Assembly: GCA_036657595.1 (NCBI GenBank)
Contig: JAVXFZ010000003.1
Span: forward strand, 1-64,000
Direction: 5' to 3'
DNA: 64,000 nucleotides
DNA from: Odoribacter sp036657595
GTDB lineage: Bacteria; Bacteroidota; Bacteroidia; Bacteroidales; Marinifilaceae
The notes beneath the pieces were generated by a model. That model was not told the origin of the DNA, did no database searches, and worked only from the letters and a program-made list of their open reading frames with translations. The translations under genes and the position numbers were made by a program. Below, one piece after another: positions 26,341 to 33,777 of this stretch. Position 1 is the first letter of the stretch, and every line of letters starts with the position of its first letter.

Positions 26341-26991
26341 TTAAGCCACCTTCACCGACTGAAGAGCTGCTTCCAACACAGAAGCCGTCAGCGATAGCCC
26401 CACTCTTCCTAAAGAGATCGTATCGCCGGCTTTTGTTTTACCACAATATCCGGGAACAACAGCCACCCCTTTCAGATCTTTAAACTCCCATTCGACAGCT
26501 CGACAACTATCCTCCCATAAAATCTCAGGAGCACCGAAATTACTATCTGTCAAGATAAAATGACGAGAATCCCGCCAACAGGCATTATCAAAGAGCTTAC
26601 TAAACAACAATGAAGCCAGTATATCTCCTTTCGAGAGGATATAATCTTTCATACACTGAGAGGCTGCTTTCAAAACAGCCACCTGATGCAATATATCGTA
26701 TAAATCATCTAACTGCTCCTGCATCTCTGCCCGATACTCCTCTAACTTCTTCCCTGCCAATAATTCAGTAGCCAAACACTCATAGATTTCCCTCAATTCA
26801 TTAAATTCTTCCTCAAAGCCACAACCTTTTCGCAAGCTCAAAGAGTAAAGCAAACGCAAACGAGGCATCGTACCTTTTAAAGCTGAAACAACCACTACAC
26901 AGGGGACATTTTGATCTTTAATCATCTTTTTTATACCTGAAAGGGCTTCCCGATCTTGCAGGACAGCACCTTTAAATTTCATAACCAACAT
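26341..26991 (-). CDS. Truncated, degenerate aspartokinase-like protein
   Basis: 216 aa that align by eye with only the catalytic (amino-acid kinase) domain of aspartokinase. VMKFKGAVLQ stands where the family has VxKFGGTSxG. VVVVSALKGTMPRL matches the VVSAMxGTT strand. LSKGDILASLLFSKLF matches the helix after the substrate loop. LGRVGLSLTASVLEAAL stands where GRGGSDYTA is expected. The catalytic Lys is kept (KF), but the GGTS and GGSD residues that bind ATP and aspartate are lost. The ACT and homoserine-dehydrogenase domains are absent. It is preceded by a threonine leader and attenuator (27023-27310), so expression should follow Thr supply. A regulatory or otherwise repurposed protein is likelier than a decayed pseudogene, because the frame is intact. 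Confidence 0.7.
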   Translation of the reverse strand: MLVMKFKGAVLQDREALSGIKKMIKDQNVPCVVVVSALKGTMPRLRLLYSLSLRKGCGFEEEFNELREIYECLATELLAGKKLEEYRAEMQEQLDDLYDILHQVAVLKAASQCMKDYILSKGDILASLLFSKLFDNACWRDSRHFILTDSNFGAPEILWEDSCRAVEWEFKDLKGVAVVPGYCGKTKAGDTISLGRVGLSLTASVLEAALQSVKVA

Positions 26992-27022
26992 AGATTTTCA
27001 ATTAAAAAATGAAACAAGTGAC

Positions 27023-27087
27023 AAAAAAACAGCTTTCCAATTCCCGATAACCTGGATCAGGAGGGTATACAAAAATATACAGATTGG
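27023..27087 (-). promoter_or_regulatory. Transcription attenuator (terminator/antiterminator) before the aspartokinase-like gene
   Basis: Read on the minus strand after the leader stop: TCCTGAT pairs with ATCGGGA (27056-27062 with 27042-27048; 7 bp, one wobble). An outer CCAAT/ATTGG stem closes it (27083-27087 with 27037-27041), and a run of seven T follows at 27029-27023. The alternative pairing ATAACC (27091-27086) with GGTTAT (27052-27047) would break the terminator. A further hairpin ACCCC-TGT-GGGGT (27117-27104) covers the last leader codons and would be blocked by a ribosome stalled on Thr codons. This is the layout of classical leader-peptide attenuation. Confidence 0.65.
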
Positions 27088-27099
27088 TTATATGACAAT

Positions 27100-27240
27100 T
27101 CAAACCCCCACAGGGGTCGTAGTTGTTGTAGTAGTGGTAGTGATGGTAGAAAGAGAGAGGAAAGAGACAGACACAAAAATATTGCCCGACTGTTGAACAG
27201 CCGAACCACTAAGGGCAATATGTTGTAATTCCATCTTCAT
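27100..27240 (-). CDS. Threonine-rich leader peptide (thrL-like)
   Basis: A 46-codon frame from ATG (27240) to TGA (27100). It starts MKMELQHIALSGSAVQQSGN. Residues 32-42 are Thr, Ile, then nine Thr in a row, encoded by mixed ACC, ACT, ACA and ACG codons; the end is Pro-Val-Gly-Val. Ten Thr and an Ile just before terminator-forming sequence are the mark of an attenuation peptide that senses charged tRNA-Thr (and perhaps tRNA-Ile), as thrL does in enterobacteria. Mixed codons argue against a simple nucleotide repeat. It is too short for routine gene calling. Confidence 0.8.
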   Translation of the reverse strand: MKMELQHIALSGSAVQQSGNIFVSVSFLSLSTITTTTTTTTTPVGV

Positions 27241-27278
27241 CAGTCTATGACTTATCATTTATGCTGACATAACTATAA

Positions 27279-27310
27279 CAAAGTTAGAATAAATAATTTG
27301 AATCGTCAAA
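27279..27310 (-). promoter_or_regulatory. Consensus Bacteroidetes promoter of the Thr leader
   Basis: On the minus strand TTTG (27310-27307), 20 bases, then TAACTTTG (27286-27279): a full match to the -33/-7 consensus. The start of transcription would be about 30 bases before the leader ATG. Just upstream lie two copies of TTTTTTGACA (27312-27332 on the plus strand), which may be chance or a site. Confidence 0.8.
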
Positions 27311-27407
27311 GTTTTTTGACATTTTTTGACAAAAGAAATATGACAAATCAAAGCGATAGACACACAAACAATAGACAGGGTGATGGAATTCACTACATTT
27401 TAGAAAT

Positions 27408-27438
27408 AAAAAAGCACTCCTGCTTGGAGTGCTTTTTT
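27408..27438 (-). terminator. Terminator of the SusCD locus
   Basis: A 13-bp perfect stem (AAAAAAGCACTCC with its complement) and a five-base loop with a T run on the minus strand, 21 bases after the last gene of the locus. It separates that locus from the Thr-leader promoter. Confidence 0.9.
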
Positions 27439-27459
27439 ATCTAAAACTACTGCTTTTTC

Positions 27460-28347
27460 CTATTTCTTTTCCGTTTCTTTTAATACCGTTGTTAAAACCA
27501 TATCACAGAAACCCGTCATTTTTAATGATTCTATTCTTTTCTCTTTTACACCGGAAGTGATAACAAAATCAGGTAGTCCTTCAACCTTTACAGAAGCCAA
27601 TACATTCGGTGTTTTAGGAAGTAAGCCTAAATAAACGGCACATTCGACTAAATCTGCAGAATAAAAGCCCAAATTTGTCAACAACATCAAATTCAAGTCA
27701 AAACTATAGTTATTATTCAAACCTGAAAGAGCACAATTCCCCATAACAGCTCCTTCTCCCTGATCCGGAGCCAACATACAATTTCCCAAATTACCATTTG
27801 CTACATAAGTCGTTGTAAAAAAAGGAATTTCTTCATTTACACCATCTTCATCCATATCAGCAAGCGCATCTATCTCCTTCAACTGATCTTTCTCATCATA
27901 TTTAAAACTATACTCCACTTCCACTAATCCATCTGTATAGGATCTTTTTACATTCGTCACATATCCTTTCGCGTTCAAGGTGTATAAATTTATCATATCT
28001 CCTGCATTGGGATCATTGAAAGCAATCGTTACTTTCCCCGCTTCAAATTGCACCGGATAAACTACCGGTGCGCCATTTTGACCTTTCGGAGTGTAGTTTC
28101 CCATTTTTATTTCTGTCACCACTCCAGCCGCATCTCTCTTCAAATCTACCTGTTTATAAAATCCTTCACGACCTGCCTCGACACTATTTATCTTGATCGT
28201 ATTCACCACCCAAAGCGAATCCTTTGCCACCGGCGGCATTTCAGTGTCATCTTTTTTAGTGTCATCGTCGTCATCTGAACATCCTGTCCATAAAGCACAG
28301 CTTAAGCCTAGCAAAAGCATTAGCATCCAAAAACTTGTTTTTTTCAT
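27460..28347 (-). CDS. Surface-type lipoprotein of the SusCD locus, family not recognised
   Basis: 295 aa. The lipobox puts Cys at residue 23, directly followed by Ser and five Asp, an acidic stretch of the kind that marks surface export of lipoproteins in Bacteroidetes. The mature part is beta-rich, with YxL/K-D repeats like those of calcium-propeller or DUF4595-type proteins (FYKQVDLKRDAAGVVTEIKM, GYVTNVKRSYTDGLVEVEYS). It is the last gene of the locus, 27 bases after its neighbour. A role in binding the transported compound outside the cell is plausible only from context. Confidence 0.65.
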   Translation of the reverse strand: MKKTSFWMLMLLLGLSCALWTGCSDDDDDTKKDDTEMPPVAKDSLWVVNTIKINSVEAGREGFYKQVDLKRDAAGVVTEIKMGNYTPKGQNGAPVVYPVQFEAGKVTIAFNDPNAGDMINLYTLNAKGYVTNVKRSYTDGLVEVEYSFKYDEKDQLKEIDALADMDEDGVNEEIPFFTTTYVANGNLGNCMLAPDQGEGAVMGNCALSGLNNNYSFDLNLMLLTNLGFYSADLVECAVYLGLLPKTPNVLASVKVEGLPDFVITSGVKEKRIESLKMTGFCDMVLTTVLKETEKK

Positions 28348-28374
28348 AGCTATAAAATTAAAAATTAAAAAAAA

Positions 28375-29604
28375 TCACTCTAATACAAACAATCCCACCA
28401 TTCCGGAATTTACCCATTTCCCCCCTGTTAAGCGTTTCGATTGCACATCGTAGGTCAAGATCGTTTCACGATCATCAATCGCATAGACCACCTTCTTCTG
28501 CTGCAAATACACCGGACTGGAAAAAGCAACATTGCTCAAGATTACTTCCGGTGTTAATTCAGAGAACAACCATTGAGTCGGATTCTCCGGTCGTAAAACA
28601 TAAGTATCAATCACTCCCTTATCTCTATCAATCACCTTTTCACCAAAGAAATAAATAGCTCCTCCACAAACTTCCATTCGGAAATTTATCTCACTTTCAC
28701 CACCGATTTCCCGAATTTCCGGATGGACCAAATCAAGCACCCAAACAAACTTACGGGTATCACCGGCAAGATCACGTCCACTCATCACCAACGCTTCGTG
28801 AGCCTCATCATAAAGGAAAATCCCCTCATTAATTGTAATCAAACGCCCCACTCTATAGGAGAAATTCATTGTCTCGCGGAAAGTACCGTCCGCCCATTCC
28901 TTCATCCGGCATACCCCATCTGAATGCTGAATAATATACAAACGTCCTTTCATCCATCCCATTGCCAAAAAACCTGCTATATCTTTTTGTAAAGTCTTAT
29001 TGGTTTTTGTCCGGAAATCATAAGCACCAATCGTATAAAATTGACCTATTGGATAATCATTCTGATCGTATTTTGTATAATAATTTGAATAATACCAAAC
29101 ACTATCCGCAACTACACCACCGCAAAAGGTATTTCCCCGTTCCAAAGAAAACAAAAGTTCTCCCTTCAGTTTTTTCGATATAGAAATCGGATAAACCTCC
29201 GAATTTTCTTCGCCCAAAACGCCATAGGCTTCTATGTCGCCTGCTGCTATCCCTTCACGAGTCAAATTGATTCCTCCAATCCGGTAAGTTTTATCTTTCT
29301 GATTCAAGATAATCACATAAAATCCGGTTTCCAACAAAGGCGTGCGAAACACCAACGATTCTTCTCCCCGAGTCACAATTTCGGTATCGAAAACATTCCC
29401 ACCATTGAGTTGCAATTGAATCCGACAATCCTTATCAAATCCCTTCCCCTGCAAAGTAATCTCATTTCCCGCCAACTCTTGCTTCGGAATTTGTAAACCC
29501 GTTATCGGCAGAAAAGGATCTGTTTCATCTGTTTTTACTTCATCTTCAGAGCAAGCGATGAACAGCATCATCACGAGTCCAAATAGAATAGTTGATTTCT
29601 TCAT
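28375..29604 (-). CDS. Lipoprotein with N-terminal IPT/TIG-like domain
   Basis: 409 aa from the ATG at 29604, which gives a proper lipoprotein signal (lipobox FIAC, Cys18, then SEDE acidic residues); upstream ATGs add a charged tail before it. Residues about 30-115 resemble an IPT/TIG immunoglobulin-like domain (ELAGNEITLQGKGFDKDCRI). The rest looks like a beta-propeller-type domain with repeated strands (FLAMGWMKGRLYIIQHSDGV, GGAIYFFGEKVIDRDKG). It probably sits on the outer surface and binds ligand with SusC/SusD (inference). Confidence 0.65.
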   Translation of the reverse strand: MKKSTILFGLVMMLFIACSEDEVKTDETDPFLPITGLQIPKQELAGNEITLQGKGFDKDCRIQLQLNGGNVFDTEIVTRGEESLVFRTPLLETGFYVIILNQKDKTYRIGGINLTREGIAAGDIEAYGVLGEENSEVYPISISKKLKGELLFSLERGNTFCGGVVADSVWYYSNYYTKYDQNDYPIGQFYTIGAYDFRTKTNKTLQKDIAGFLAMGWMKGRLYIIQHSDGVCRMKEWADGTFRETMNFSYRVGRLITINEGIFLYDEAHEALVMSGRDLAGDTRKFVWVLDLVHPEIREIGGESEINFRMEVCGGAIYFFGEKVIDRDKGVIDTYVLRPENPTQWLFSELTPEVILSNVAFSSPVYLQQKKVVYAIDDRETILTYDVQSKRLTGGKWVNSGMVGLFVLE

Positions 29605-29691
29605 ACGTTTATCATTTGTTTTTAAGTAACGCCGCATCATTATTGCGACATTTTAAACAACTTCAGTCCATTGACTTTTATAACTCTCCTA

Positions 29692-30975
29692 TTATTCCGC
29701 TTCCAATCGTGTCACATAGCTCTGTATCATTGCCGACAATCCGGGATTATCAAATTGAAGAGAAACGGCATAAGCCTGTTTGTAACATTTCTTAGCCATT
29801 TCCGTGTTTTTCAGTCCCTTATAGCTATCACCGAGCATAATCAGACAATTCAGTTTATCATCAACCGAAATCTCGTGTTGTGAAGCGGCGGTCAGCCATT
29901 CCACATATTTCGTACAGAATTTCGATGACATTTTATTATTGGTAGCTTCCGATAAGGCATCCACCATCGACAAATAATCTCCGGCAGTGATAATATCTCC
30001 CAGATACTTCACATACTCATCCATCAATTCAAAATACTTATCTACATCCTTTTTGCTATAAAGATAATAATATCCGTCATTCAGGTATTTCAAGCCCGTA
30101 TAAATATCCTTTCCGCCAAAATTCATCAGTGCTTCATACAGCTGTTTCATATCACCCCGAATGTGTTCCATACTTTTCAGATAAGCCAAATCGCCTTTGC
30201 GGGCTTGATCTTGCATTAAAAACATGTGCAGAGAAAAGACAAATTTATACACATCGTCCTGCCCCACAGACTTCAGCACCTCGTCATAATGCCCCATAAT
30301 ATAATTCAACACCTCATCGTTCTCCGAGCTTTCCGTATGGTACAACATCAAAATCTTAAAATCTTCCGGATTCATCCATTGGTCAATGGATTTTCTTTTC
30401 CGATAATCTTTATAAAGCCCCTCAATCCGTAAATCCCAACGATCCCGGTTACTTCCTTCCAAGCGCACCAAATATTCAGGCGCATCCAATAAAAGAGAAC
30501 GCACCCATTCGTCTTGATTTTTATTCTGTTTCAACAACTCATATCTTTTCTCAAAGCTTATTTGATCACCATTGGCAACGCGGGCAAACTTCATCAATTG
30601 CATTTTATCACAAGCTCCGACCTGTTTATTTAACACCTCTCCCGCCGGATTGAGGATCAATAATGTCGGATAGGCCTGTACCTCGTATCTTTTCACTTCT
30701 TCTATAAAAGCCTTATCTTCCGCATTGATCTGATAAGATATCATCTTCCCATTAAAATAAGTGCCAATTTCCGCATCCTTAAAAACTCCGTTTGCCATCG
30801 CCTTACAAGGTCCACACCATACGGCATAAAAATCAACAAATACATTCTTTTGTTCTGACTGTGCCTTTTTCACTAACTCGGCAAAACTCCCCTGAAAAAA
30901 TTCAATTCCTTGTCCCTGAGCTGTATTCACCAACAACAGAAGACCGATCATTCCATATAAAATTGTATGTTTCAT
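29692..30975 (-). CDS. Thioredoxin-domain protein of the SusCD locus
   Basis: 427 aa. A signal peptide (about 1-22, ending NTAQG) is followed by a thioredoxin fold (about 28-135) with the intact active site AVWCGPCKAMANGVF and the cis-Pro strand VQAYPTLLILNPAGEV. The remaining 290 residues are helical and end in TPR-like repeats (KCYKQAYAVSLQFDNP). It is a periplasmic dithiol oxidoreductase by motif. Its presence in a SusCD locus suggests that the imported substrate or one of the partner proteins contains disulfides (inference). Confidence 0.85.
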   Translation of the reverse strand: MKHTILYGMIGLLLLVNTAQGQGIEFFQGSFAELVKKAQSEQKNVFVDFYAVWCGPCKAMANGVFKDAEIGTYFNGKMISYQINAEDKAFIEEVKRYEVQAYPTLLILNPAGEVLNKQVGACDKMQLMKFARVANGDQISFEKRYELLKQNKNQDEWVRSLLLDAPEYLVRLEGSNRDRWDLRIEGLYKDYRKRKSIDQWMNPEDFKILMLYHTESSENDEVLNYIMGHYDEVLKSVGQDDVYKFVFSLHMFLMQDQARKGDLAYLKSMEHIRGDMKQLYEALMNFGGKDIYTGLKYLNDGYYYLYSKKDVDKYFELMDEYVKYLGDIITAGDYLSMVDALSEATNNKMSSKFCTKYVEWLTAASQHEISVDDKLNCLIMLGDSYKGLKNTEMAKKCYKQAYAVSLQFDNPGLSAMIQSYVTRLEAE

Positions 30976-31083
30976 ACGTTTATCACTTTATTATTTAAGT
31001 TTTTGACTTATTCTTACTTTCGCAAACTCCTTCGAATAAGCTATTTAAAATATTAAAATATCGCCTAAATGATTTGATATCAT

Positions 31084-31512
31084 TTATATCACTTCAAAAG
31101 TAAAGGCATCCTTTATAATCTCACTGTACCCTTCATTATAGACCCGCACAGAAACAGTGTAATGTCCGGCGGTAATATCACTGACCAGAGGAAATTCCAT
31201 TCGTCCCCCACCTCGAATCCTCAACAAATGTCGAAACAATTCGGCATTTCCCCCTTCTGTGGCTTTTACTTCTTCAATTTCATATAAAAGCGGTCCGGTT
31301 CCAATGACACCCTGTAACTTCGGACTCACCCAAGGAGCGACACCGTGTATGCGGAAAGCATCCAAATTCTCATCCAACACCAAGCGGATCTTCATTGTAT
31401 TCGGCACATACATCGCATTTTTTGTCTGCAAATATCCCACTGTCACTTCGTGGCAACCAGCCATCAACAGCATCCCCCATACAAAGGTGATAAGCATATA
31501 TCTTTTCATCAT
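31084..31512 (-). CDS. Small lipoprotein of the SusCD locus, family not recognised
   Basis: 142 aa from the ATG at 31512 (or the next one at 31509), four bases after the preceding stop; a longer start at 31557 would overlap that gene. The lipobox LLMAGC places Cys at residue 20. The mature part is a small all-beta domain, ending in an Ig-like strand pattern (GHYTVSVRVYNEGYSEIIKD). Function unknown. It is cotranscribed with the FAS1 gene. Confidence 0.65.
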   Translation of the reverse strand: MMKRYMLITFVWGMLLMAGCHEVTVGYLQTKNAMYVPNTMKIRLVLDENLDAFRIHGVAPWVSPKLQGVIGTGPLLYEIEEVKATEGGNAELFRHLLRIRGGGRMEFPLVSDITAGHYTVSVRVYNEGYSEIIKDAFTFEVI

Positions 31513-31516
31513 ATTC

Positions 31517-32200
31517 TTATTGTTCAAATTGAAAAAATTGTCCCAAGAAATAAGCATCTGCTAAAGCGTGTACCACTCCGTTTTTAGCCTCCAGATTGGT
31601 CGTCGCTATATTTCCCAAATTATTGATAATAGTGATTCCATCCGCTTTTACAGAAGCGATCTTCATCTCCACATCTCCCGCTTCCGGCACTCCGGCAAAA
31701 GGATTCCGAATCGTCCAACACCACAACTTATTTCCCCACTCTGTTGTCATCACAACTCCTCCTCCATTGTTAACACCTTCATCATCCTTTTCCAAACGTG
31801 GGACATCGTCCCGCATCGTAACCCCTAAAACCAAATGGCTTTTCACGAAAGAGTCGCACAATGTTCGCGGCCATTCATTGATACAGGCATAAGCCTCTTT
31901 GTTGTAATTGACCACTTGTTCCGAAATATGATCCGGTTGACCCCAGTAAAAATATTTCTGAAAAGCAATATTCTTCGGACCGAAAAAAGTAATCTTTTGC
32001 GTTTCAAACAACGCCAACACTTCAGGACTGCATTTTTCGATGACTTTCGTAATCGAATCCCAATGTCCCCTATCTTGTTTCAAATACTCATAAATCGTCC
32101 CGTCATAATATCCTTTACAAGTACCGGTATCAATATAATTATATTTCGTTCCGCACGAAGACATCAAAAAAACCGATATTATTAAAACTATCCCTTTCAT
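31517..32200 (-). CDS. Fasciclin (FAS1)-like lipoprotein
   Basis: 227 aa. The lipobox MSSC puts Cys at residue 16. The rest matches the FAS1 plan: the H1 block KITFFGPKNIAFQKYF (family: TVFAPTNEAF) and the C-terminal H2 block AKNGVVHALADAYFLGQF (family: NGVIHVID). FAS1 domains mediate adhesion or ligand binding. Such proteins are frequent partners of SusCD pairs in Bacteroidetes. It lies 21 bases after SusD and four bases before the next gene. Confidence 0.8.
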   Translation of the reverse strand: MKGIVLIISVFLMSSCGTKYNYIDTGTCKGYYDGTIYEYLKQDRGHWDSITKVIEKCSPEVLALFETQKITFFGPKNIAFQKYFYWGQPDHISEQVVNYNKEAYACINEWPRTLCDSFVKSHLVLGVTMRDDVPRLEKDDEGVNNGGGVVMTTEWGNKLWCWTIRNPFAGVPEAGDVEMKIASVKADGITIINNLGNIATTNLEAKNGVVHALADAYFLGQFFQFEQ

Positions 32201-32221
32201 ACGCTTCTTTTTTCTATTAAA

Positions 32222-33766
32222 TTACTTTATTTTAGACATCCAATAAGTATTCTGAATCATCCGATCGTTATTTTTAAAAGCTCCCTCAGGCACCGGCAGA
32301 TAAAGTGCTCCATTTTTAATTTCCTCCTCTGAAAGATGATCAAAAGCGGCAGACAAAACACCTTTATGCTTGCCATTCACTCCATAATAGCCATTGCGCA
32401 CGGCATCATAATAGCGATGACCTTCATAAAGCAACTCCTTTTCACGTTCCAAGAATATACTCCACAACAAATCTCCCGCCTGATCTTTCGGTCCGTTCGG
32501 AAAAGCGGTAGCTCCCCGCAAGCCTCTGATCGTGTTCAAATCCGCTATTGCCTGCGCATCGTGTCCCAACTTCGCCGCACACTCCGCTCTCAGCAAATAA
32601 ACATCCGCCAAGCGAAGCATCATTCGGTTACAATCCATTCCGTCAAAATGAATCTCCTCGCCTACCGATTCATACATTGGTTCACGCCATTTATACAGAT
32701 AAGCCAAGTCGATCGGATTTTGATTCGGTATATCTATTTCATAAAAATAAGCAGTACGTCTCTGATCCGCCATTTCGTACATATCGTTCACCGTCGAACG
32801 TTTCAAACCATAACACCGACTGACAATATCCCCTGCGCCACTATTTCTCATCACCGGATAACTGATAAAAAAACTACCGGGAAAAAAATTCCCATAGAAA
32901 GAAACATCCGTATAATTCACCTCAATTTCAAAAATACCTTCGCTGCTATTCCGCCCCATCACCTTTGTACAAACTTCCTCCGCATTTTTTGCCAACTCGT
33001 AAGTACCAACTTCCTCTTTATATTGCGGCTCAATCAACCGATCCGCCCATTCCACTGCCTGTTGCAAAGCGGCATCATCATTAAAAATCGCACCTTTCCA
33101 AGCATACAAATGTGCCAACAAGCCGGCAGCACTTCCCTTCGATCCATATTGTTTTGAAATCAACTTTTTATTATTGATGTCCCGCAAACGCTCGTAAGAA
33201 GGCAACAATTGAAAAGCCTCTTTTGCAGCAGCAATCGCCGTATCCAATACCGCTAATGCGGAACTTTTAGCATAAGGTTCAATATAAGTGCTCCCTTTCG
33301 TGATCACAGCATCTCCCCACGTACGTGCCAACGTAAAATAACAGACAGCCCGGATAAAATAATTTTGCCCCTTATAAAAATTCAATCGCTTGACAGAAAT
33401 ATCCTTAACCTTCGTATAATTATCAAAAAACAAATCCGTCAATGAAAGAACATTATAATGCTTTCTCCACTGTTGTTGTGAAAATCTTGCGGTCAGATAA
33501 TTTGGATTTAAATTCCGAATCTTCTCCAAATCGGACGCATTATAAACCCTGTCGGTCTTAATCCCCATGTGCTCTTGATACGAAACACCCGCAAAAAGCA
33601 TCCGCATATCTGCCTCTGTTTGGCGCAACAACACATCCAAATCACTCTCATTTCGGAAAAAATGGTCAAAGGTAACTCCATTCTTCGGCTCCATCTCTAA
33701 AATCGAATCACAACCGTAAAAGCCACAGCTGATCAAACACCATATATATACAAATATCTTCTTCAT
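32222..33766 (-). CDS. SusD/RagB-family nutrient-binding lipoprotein
   Basis: 514 aa from the ATG at 33766, which gives a lipoprotein signal with Cys19 (GFYGCDSILEMEPKNG); the longer ATG start at 33808 would run into the susC end. It carries the SusD N-terminal TPR-like region (about 80-300) and the C-terminal RagB/SusD block with YLLRAECAAKLGHDAQAIAD and FLEREKELLYEGHRYYDAVR. It is the surface lid over the SusC channel that captures the substrate. It follows susC after 11 bases. Confidence 0.95.
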   Translation of the reverse strand: MKKIFVYIWCLISCGFYGCDSILEMEPKNGVTFDHFFRNESDLDVLLRQTEADMRMLFAGVSYQEHMGIKTDRVYNASDLEKIRNLNPNYLTARFSQQQWRKHYNVLSLTDLFFDNYTKVKDISVKRLNFYKGQNYFIRAVCYFTLARTWGDAVITKGSTYIEPYAKSSALAVLDTAIAAAKEAFQLLPSYERLRDINNKKLISKQYGSKGSAAGLLAHLYAWKGAIFNDDAALQQAVEWADRLIEPQYKEEVGTYELAKNAEEVCTKVMGRNSSEGIFEIEVNYTDVSFYGNFFPGSFFISYPVMRNSGAGDIVSRCYGLKRSTVNDMYEMADQRRTAYFYEIDIPNQNPIDLAYLYKWREPMYESVGEEIHFDGMDCNRMMLRLADVYLLRAECAAKLGHDAQAIADLNTIRGLRGATAFPNGPKDQAGDLLWSIFLEREKELLYEGHRYYDAVRNGYYGVNGKHKGVLSAAFDHLSEEEIKNGALYLPVPEGAFKNNDRMIQNTYWMSKIK

Positions 33767-33777
33767 ATTCCCTTCAT

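Noticed and set aside
27120..27160. GTAGTTGTTGTAGTAGTGG low-complexity stretch read as a simple microsatellite
   Set aside because: On the minus strand it is a run of mixed Thr codons in an intact frame with start, stop, promoter and attenuator, so it is coding.
32336..33157. 273-codon plus-strand frame opposite the susD gene
   Set aside because: The opposite strand encodes a clear SusD protein. The shadow is rich in residues forced by the complementary codons and has no promoter or domain.
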